Assembly: GCF_020497125.1 (NCBI RefSeq)
Contig: NC_059079.1
Location: forward strand, 8,215,053-8,279,052
Source: Mauremys mutica
Lineage: Eukaryota; Chordata; Testudines; Geoemydidae
Length of the DNA: 64,000 nucleotides
Direction: 5' to 3'
Part shown: positions 37,201 to 46,200 of the stretch, piece by piece
Layout: every line of letters starts with the position of its first letter
Numbering within the stretch: the stretch's first letter is position 1
The notes under the pieces: model-generated
Told to the model about the DNA's origin: nothing
The model's input: only the letters and a program-made list of their open reading frames with translations
Database searches by the model: none
Program-made: the position numbers and the translations under genes

Positions 37201-40200
37201 GGCTGCCAGCTGGCACCATGGGTTCGGGGGCCTGGGGTTGCTGGCCTGCCCTGCGAGCTGCGGAGTCCAGGGCAGCCACGTGGCAGGGTCGGAGGTCTGG
37301 GGCTTCTGGCCAGCCCAACGGGGTCGGAGGCCGGGGAACCCACCTAGGCCCACAAGCTCCGGGGCAGCCATGTGGCGGGGGCACAGAGTGGGCAGCCAGT
37401 GGGGTCGAGGCTGCTGCTGCCCTGCCACCCAGCCCCAATAACACATTGTGCGGCCCACAATGTGTAATAAGTTGAGAACCACTGATTTAAGCTTTGGCAC
37501 TAACTAGCCCTCTTGTTTGAAGTGACAGATGCTATTTATGGGGCAGCACTACTATTTACCCTACCCAAGAGCATACCTATGCCTTATAATACAAAATAAC
37601 TACATGATCCCTAGCCTCCTCCACCCCCCGCTTTGCAAACGTATTTCAGACATGACAACAAGGAGAGTCATATGTCAGAAAGGATGGGGCTACTTAGACT
37701 AAGTTCTTTGGAGAAGTGACCATCTTTTTGTTATGTGTGTACACAGTGCCTAGTACTGTGGGGCCTTGATTCATGACTGGGGGTTCTTACGTGCTACTAC
37801 AATACAAATATCCCTAAGATACAGAAAAGATTAAAACAGCAAGATTGAGTAAAGAAGTTAGATTGGTTTATTTGAAGATGGAAAACATCATTTCAGAGGA
37901 CTATCAATTAGCTTCTTGTAGGCATCAGGAAAAAGGGGGTCTCTGATGGGGTGCTCGCCCCACATTAGCCCTGACAGGGTTAAGGCTGGTTGAGAAATCG
38001 GCTAATAAACCATCAGGCCACAGCTGAGAGGAATTGGGTGGTTAAGCAATCCCCTGACTAATGGAGGGAGCTCAGCTGGGGAGGAAACAGCCGGGCTGGA
38101 TTTATAAAGACGGGAAATTAGCTGAAGAGGGGCTGCTGGGAATGTCTGAAGTCATTCTCTGGGAGAAGTGTTTGGAGGCTACAGCGACAGGTAGCCCATA
38201 TTTACTCCCTGGATGGGGGGAGTTAGGAGGCTGGCAAACCCAGAAAGCAGGGAGCACCAGATGGTAAGGAAAAGGGTTCAGGGAAAGGCAGTAAGGTCTA
38301 AAAGGGAACAGATCTTGACTGCTGACTAGAGGGTCCCTGAGCTGGAACTTGGGGTTCCCCTGCCAGCCACTGAGGAGTGGCCCTGGGAGGCAGTGAAAGG
38401 GAAGACTACCTGAGGTTGCTAGGGAGAAAAGCTTTGGTGACCTGGAAGGGGAGAATACATCATAACCTGGTCAGAAGCTGTGTCATGAAGAGGCAGCAGC
38501 TCATGGAGTGTGAGAGGTGCTGCAGACTAGCAGAGAGAGATGGAGTGCAACTGTGGGAAAGGGAACTGACCTGGCGAGTTACTCTCCAAAATGACCAGGA
38601 AGCGGCACCATCGTAGGGGTGAGTGGAGCACCCCGTCACAGGATTTTTAGAAGGGATTTAAGAAAAGATAGTGGTCTTGCAGAGCAGGCATTAGAGAGAG
38701 TAAGAAGAAATATTCTGGGAGAAGCAATCTTCATGCTAATAGGGCATCAAGGCTGGCATCATTACTGGAGAAGAGAATGCGTGGGGTAATTCTGCAAGAG
38801 ACAAGGTTGGACAAACCGGCAGGGGGTGGAGTTGTGGAAGATCTATAAAGAAAACAAGAAGTTTGAACTTGATGTAGTCAAGAAGGGGAAGCCAAAAGCT
38901 GAATTCAACAAGAGGTAGGGATGGCCAGATTGACAGGCAATGTATATCATCTTAGTGGCTGTGTTTTGTACTGACTAGAGATGGGACTTGGTTGGAAGGT
39001 CAGAGAGGAGATGACAGGAGACAATAAAGGCCTGGACAACAGTTTTAGCTTGGTGGGCAGAAAGATAAAACTAGATATTAAAAATGCTACAGAGATACTA
39101 GGATTCAGAAAGTCTCAACGTCAAGGGCAAAAGAGAGGACAGAGTCTAAGATAACCCAGGTTTTGGGCCTCAAGGACAGGGAGGATGGTAGGTCTCCAAT
39201 CCCCCCCACACCCAAAAACGGGGGGAGTTGACAATTTAGGAGAAAGATTGTTTGGGCCATCATAAATTTAAATGGTTAGTGAGACATAAAAGGAGGTGAT
39301 GATGGTCAAGCAATTTGGAAGATAGGTTTGGATGGAACAAAACAGATTAGGAGCAGAAAGATGGATGGCACTTGAAGTCCTGAGTGGATGAGGTCTGCCA
39401 AAAAGGTGACATTAAAGAGAGTCCTATGAGACCTATACAGAAAGGGGAGAGGAGGATGACACATTGGAGGAATGGCAGAGGAGTAGAAGGAGAACTAGGA
39501 AAGCACAGCATTTTCCACTGCTTGCATCCGAAGAAGTGGGTATTCACCCACGAAAGCTCATGCTGCAAAACGTCTGTTAGTCTATAAGGTGCCACAGGAT
39601 TCTTTGCTGCTTCTACAGAACCAGACTAACACGGCTACCCCTCTGATACTTAGCATCAAGCATGAGTATGATCAACAAAATGTCAAAAGCAGCAGAAAGG
39701 TCACAAAAGATGGAGTACACATGCTAGGAGTTGGCCTGGAGAAGACTGACAGACCTTGGTTGAAAGTAGTTTCAATGGGGTGGAAAGAACAGAAGCCAGA
39801 TTGGGAAGGACTCAGTGTAATTTGGTGAGAAAACTGGAGACCATGGTTGTAGTCTGCCTGCTTGACAGGCTTGGAGGTGAAGGGGAAAAAAGGAAGACAG
39901 GCAGAAAGATGGAGTCAACTTATTGAGGATGGAGATCAAGGCATGCTTGTTTGATAGAAAGAAGGAGCTGGAGGACAGAGGTTAAGGAGGAGGAAGCAAT
40001 CCTGTATTAACATAAAAATGGATTAGATAAACTAAGGCTCTTTCTTCTCTAATTTGTGTTTGAAATTCTACATCAAGGCTGGCTCTCCTTCAGTAACTTT
40101 AACAATAAAATATACTGATGGAGTATGGGTGTGAGCTGCTCCCACTAAACATGAACATTCTCCAACTTTAGTGAGAATGGCGGCAGGTCTCAAGAGTCAG

Positions 40201-43200
40201 ACTCGAGTTTGAATGCACAAGTTTGTTAGTGAATCACAACCTTGATATTTCTTGATTTGGATGATTTACAGCAGAAACCATATTAACATGCATACTAATT
40301 TGAAGTCAGTTGTCTCAACCCTGACAACACTGAAGTATTTTGCTACATATAATTTTGTGAGCCTTTGTTTACCAGTCCTCTGCAGTGGCACCTTTGGAGC
40401 TATTCTGATGGATCAAATAAATCACTATGGCGTAATAAAACTAATACATATATAAAAATGTAGGTAGATGTTTTCTGATTTTTCCACTAATAAAAATATT
40501 AGTTCAAAATTCATGCCCACAAGTCTGACAATAATTGCCCAAAAGCAAACATAGCTCAAAACTAAAAAAGTGAAACTAGTATAAATCATTAATCTACAGA
40601 CGTTTGTTTGAATTAGCTTTAATTCTTGAACAGCCTAATTCTGCCTTCTGCTTAATTTTACAGTGAAATTATAATAATGTTCTTGTCTGTCATAAAACTG
40701 ATTAAGCTGCAGCATCAAGTAGGGAAAACAGTACACTAGAAAACAGGAATCACTGTCTATACTAAGCATAGTAGTTTTAATCCTGGCTCCTACATTTACT
40801 CATTAGTTGATGTTGAGTAATTCACCTTCTCTGTCTTGGTGTCTCCCCATCTATGCTTGCATACCTCACAGGGGTGGTCCTTTAATCCTTACTGAAACCC
40901 ACTGCAGTATTTTTTAGAAATTTATAATTTTTTAAAAATTGAAAACAAGTAGCACATTTTAAAAGAAGTCCTATCCTGTACATTTCAGTTTTATATCTAC
41001 CTATACAACACCTCATGTAGGGGCTGAGGATTAGTTATTGTTTAAGAACTTTACAAATGAAGAATGCTTTTAACATTTATGATGACATTTAACATTATAA
41101 TGACAATTCAACTTTATAAAGTGCATTTTGAAACCTCAGACAGTTAGAACTACTAAGCTGGAAACCAACTCAATAAACTTTGCTATGGTTTGGCTGCCTG
41201 CCTGCCTTGCTAGAACACTTCTAAAGGGGCTCTAATGACCACAAGACCACAAAGTGGTGGAAATGCTGCATTTCAGCTGCACCAGAGGGTTAAGACCTCT
41301 AGCACCCCACCACAAAGGAAGTCTCCCCAGTCACCTACCCATTATAGAGACTCCCAAGGAAGAGGAGAATAGACTTGGAGTAGCCAGCAGATTTACACAC
41401 TGTGTGAGCCCATACAGAAAAGTAGTAACAGTGTTAATATTTGATTAATAATACATTAACAACATTTTAAAAACACAGTTTGGCCACTATCTTTTCTTAA
41501 ATAGTTCAGTGGCACTAAGGTAACATTATGGAGAAATGCCTTGAAAAAATTAAGAGGAAAGTATTTTTCAGTTGCTTTAGGATAACGGAAACATCTTCAA
41601 CTTCCATTTATTTTTGCTCCCATAAAATTGGTAGATGCTTTTAATTGTTAAATGTAATTAGAGGCACAGTCTTATTAAATGCTCAAAAATAAGTAATTTT
41701 AATGGCAATGTCACTACAATATTTCAAGCACAACTCCGTATGGTAGGAGAGACAAGTACCACTCAGTGCTACTGAAAATGACCTATACTTTAAAATTTTT
41801 TTTTTTTAAAGCTTTTGAAAGTTAATATTGGGACAAGGCTGGGGGAAACCAACTGCGATGCCACATTCTAAATCGGTGTTCAGATCAGAGTATGGGGCCA
41901 TGGGTCACTCACGCCAATGCATGTGACGGAGTACTATATAAGCCTGTGTAGGGATTCATATGCCATATACCCACTTAACTGCGAGAGTAAGGGGAAAGAT
42001 TTATAAACAGTGTGTGTTTGGGATACTTTATATTATGCCATCCCTCACGCTGTCTGAACAGTGCACATAGAAGAAATGCACTGATTAGCAACAGAATCAC
42101 AACCATGCAAGTAGGAGCTTCAAGCCAATTTTGTATACACCACTTCCCTGACCAACACTCTGCATTCCGGATGCATCTCAGCATCTAGCCTTATATATTT
42201 TCAATCACTGTAGTCCTTGTGCAAATATTTCCCTTCTGATTAACTACTGCCCTCAGAGTTCCTCTCCTGTATGTCCAAAACAAACAAGTATCTCAATTTC
42301 TCAGCCCCTTTCCACCCTGCCCCCACTCAAAACTCCAAGTGTCATGCTGTGACAACGTGAATGGAAGTTTTAAATGCCCCTGAAACACAGCAAAATATTT
42401 CATCACAAGATTTAAAGGCTGCCTTAAAAGTCATCTAAAACGAGTTACATTTGACAGGTCTATCTTAGTATGGGGCAGAGCCTAAGCCATCCTCAATGGG
42501 CAAGAACAAGTGTGTAGAAACAAAGACTGAAGAAACTGGAGCATATAGAACCAGTTTGGATAGGGGGTAAGTATCTGAGGTTTGTTGTGGTCATGTGGCT
42601 GGGAAATTTTGAGGACAGTAGCCAGAGTACAGAGATATTTATTGTAGCCAAGGAAAGTATATTTCCAACTAGACGATATTCCCTTTTAACTTGATAATGA
42701 CAATAGCCTGAGGTAATAAACTATGAGACCTCTGCTTCTGAATTGTTTCTCTTTTAGCCTAGTATATGGTTACTATTTCATAAGCAGGAAGGACCCTCAA
42801 TTTAATCATCTAAGGGCCAATGAAGTTATCTGGTATAGGATGTGCATAACCAATGGCAGAATTTGTCTACAAATATTTTGGATGTGTGTGAAGAACCTAT
42901 GAACTACAGATAGATATTGCAGCAAAAAAGGCTAAAAGGACTAATTCTGAGAAAGAGGTCAAAAAGAAAAGTCAAGTAGTGGATCATTATATGAAGAGGC
43001 ACCAACCCTTTCTAAAAAGTAAAGTACAAGATGTCACTCTTGCCTAAAATTCTTGCAATTTCAATTAGATACACTATTAACCTCCCATTTCCAAGTGCAG
43101 TGCAGTGTTCCTGTATGCTGTTGAATGGCAACCACTTTTCATTCTAGTGGTGAATGAAACAATTCTTCTAGTTTACTTAACAGCAATTGCCTGTGAACTT

Positions 43201-46200
43201 TAAGTCTTGAGATTGTCTCAACTTCTGCTATAAGCAGCTTTCCAATGCTCAGTTCTCTAAATTTCTTCTCTGGGTCTGAAACTCTGTCCTTGACCTCAAT
43301 CCCTGTATAACTTTTTCAGAAAGTTTAAGGAAAATCTCTTTAATTATTGAAGCATTTAAAAAGATGACTTAGTATTTCCCTGCCACCCATCAAAGGCTAT
43401 AACAATTGTGATCCTTTTGAGTATGCTCAGAACATTTTTTTTTTAAGCGAGCCCAATTTTGACAAAACATTTTTGATATCTGTACTGCTTGTGTAGCAAC
43501 ATCACTGTCCCTTCCAGTATACTGTTGCCCAGCCTGGCCTCACTGGTCTAAGGACTGTTGCTGGAATACTTAAGAAGGGAGATTACAAGCACAGGATTGA
43601 AATGGTGTGGGTTATAGGTCTGAAAATATTGTCACACCTATGGGGAGTCCCACTGAAGCCACAAGCCACTTATTAATGCACCTAAATAAGGACTTGCGGC
43701 CAACGTTTGAAAATGGATTGGCTAAGGCTTTCTTAGTAACACAGAAAAGGAAAAACTGGTTTCAATGTTTCAAAAATCAAATATTTAATTGTCATTCTTA
43801 ATGCACGTGTGCATGGGCAATTTATTTTCATCATTGCCCCCACCCTGCTTTAACAAAAAAAGGCAAGGAAACAAAGGCCAGGTTTCTCAGAATATCATTA
43901 AATCACCACTGCACAGACAGGGTTTGATAGTGCAAGCACATATGTACAGGCATGACTTTATTCACTTGAATAGTCCTGTTAACTCAGTGTATGCAAATTA
44001 GCACCACAAAATTGGGGAAGATGTTCTCTGAACATGCTCAGAAGTGAACACATTTTAAAAACCCCTATTTTTAAAAATGTAATATATGAATGATGGCCCT
44101 GATCCTGCACTTTGACCCACATAGAAGGATCCATGCACCTATGCAGAACCCCACTGAAGTCCCTGGTACTCTGCATGGTGCAGGCCCATCTGCTTGAATT
44201 TGACTGAAAGACCAAGGCCTATGCATGTATTTTGTATATACATATATGCCTGTTAGAATGACACTAAGTTTACATACAATAGTTAACTGACTAGTTAGAG
44301 AGCTCTGGAAACCTTGGGGCAGGGGGTGATTTCCTACATAAATGTTAATTACTATTACTGACTTGTAAATGAGTAACAACTCCAATATTCTATCTGCTGC
44401 CTTAAGACTTTAGTCCTGAAACTATATGCCAATGGAAACATTTTAGAAAGTATATCCTAACTCTACAATTTGCCGCAAAGTAGCTGATTTTAAAGCTAAC
44501 TTGCTGATAATTCTATTCCTGCCAAAGCTAATACAAGCATCGGGGGTAGCCATGTTAGTCTCTATCCACAAAAACACAAGGAGTCCGGTGGCACCTTAAA
44601 GACTAACAGATTTATTTGGGCATAAGCTTTCGTGGGTAAAAAACCTCACTTCTTCAGATGCATGGAGTGAAAATTACAGATGTAGGCATTATATAATGAC
44701 ACATGAAGAGAAGGGAGTTACCTCACAAGTGGAGAATCAGTGCTGATGGGGCCAAAGCTGATACAGGAACTACAAACCCAAATTTCTATTCCCAAGATTT
44801 CTAAGTATAAGATCAATTTCTCTCCTCAGGCACTAGAAGCTTCTTGGAATAATAAAATAAACATTTACGCTAGAGAGATGGCCAGAAGGTGATGGTTTCA
44901 AGAGTAAAACAATAATTCTTTGTGTGTAGTGTGTAACTGACTCAGTAGTAGAAAAGTTGGTTTTTTACAGAAAAATTCAGGGTTCGTATCATCTTCCATG
45001 TACATAACTTAGCACTTAATGTCTGATTCTTCCCTCATCTAGCTAATGAGAACATCAAGAGTTCATAGGATAAAAAAATAGTATAAGAAATAGAAACCTT
45101 CATACTTCAGGGCATAAGCCAACAAAAACAACTATGAAAAACTTCCTCTATGGTCAGGTTACTCCACAGTGAGGTTTCTTATACCTTGGGCTGGTCACAG
45201 CTAAAAAGACAGTACTGTATCCTGTATAAGATGGACCACTGCCCTGATTGGAATTGGCAATTCCTATGTTCCCACTGTTTTTGGAACATTATCAACTCAA
45301 TGACTTCAGTATAGTTACTTCTGATTTATACTGGTTTGAGAGGAGAATCAGGCTCTACCCTTCTCAAAAAACTGTATATAAATGTTAAAATGAGTGTGAA
45401 TTATTATTCCCAATTTACACCTGGGAAAATAGGCACATAGGTTAAATGACCTGCCTAAGTTCTTGTAATGATGCTTACTCTGTTGTATGATAACACCCTG
45501 TTAAACAGAAATGTCTAATGATTAAATTCCTATATAATGTCTCTTTAAACAAAAGCTAGCTGTTGTAATGATTATTTTGTTTCTTGTATTTACCTGGCAA
45601 AGATTTGTAAACTTTATAAAACTTACTATAAATAGCTTAAAAATGACATGCCTGAGTGTCAAAATCAGGATTAGAACTCAGGAGGTTCTCACTCCTAGTC
45701 CTACATTCATTCCACTAGATACACTGTCATGGTCATTGCAATCATTGAAGGCAGACTGCAAAACTCTAGAGTCTTAAAAATAAATTTGTTTCAGAATATA
45801 CAACTTGGCAGGCTCTCTAAGACAGTGACATAGTGATGCAAAGATTTTAAATAAATCATCTCACATTTAAGTGTGAATAAGCTTGATGCAGCAATACCAA
45901 GTTTTACCAGGGCTAGAATATGTGGTCCTGATCCCTCACTGCACTGCACTTTATGAAGTTGTTTACACCAGTGCATGAAAAACTATCATTCTGACTTGGT
46001 GGAATACTACACCCACTTGCAATGGTGGAGGTGACTCCAAGGTGCAGGGTAAGAGAATCAGGCACTATATGTATAATAGGGGGGGGTCTAACTTTTTTTG
46101 TAACAGAAGTGAGGGGAGCTTATTTCATTCTTGTTAGGTGCAGTATGGTCATTTTCATATATTAATTTTTTATTTAAAGTTCCAGATGTACTCGGGTCCT

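Noticed and set aside
45465..45650. Insertion within the MIR piece as a defined transposon
   Set aside because: I could not find inverted ends or a clear target-site duplication; it may be ordinary divergence.
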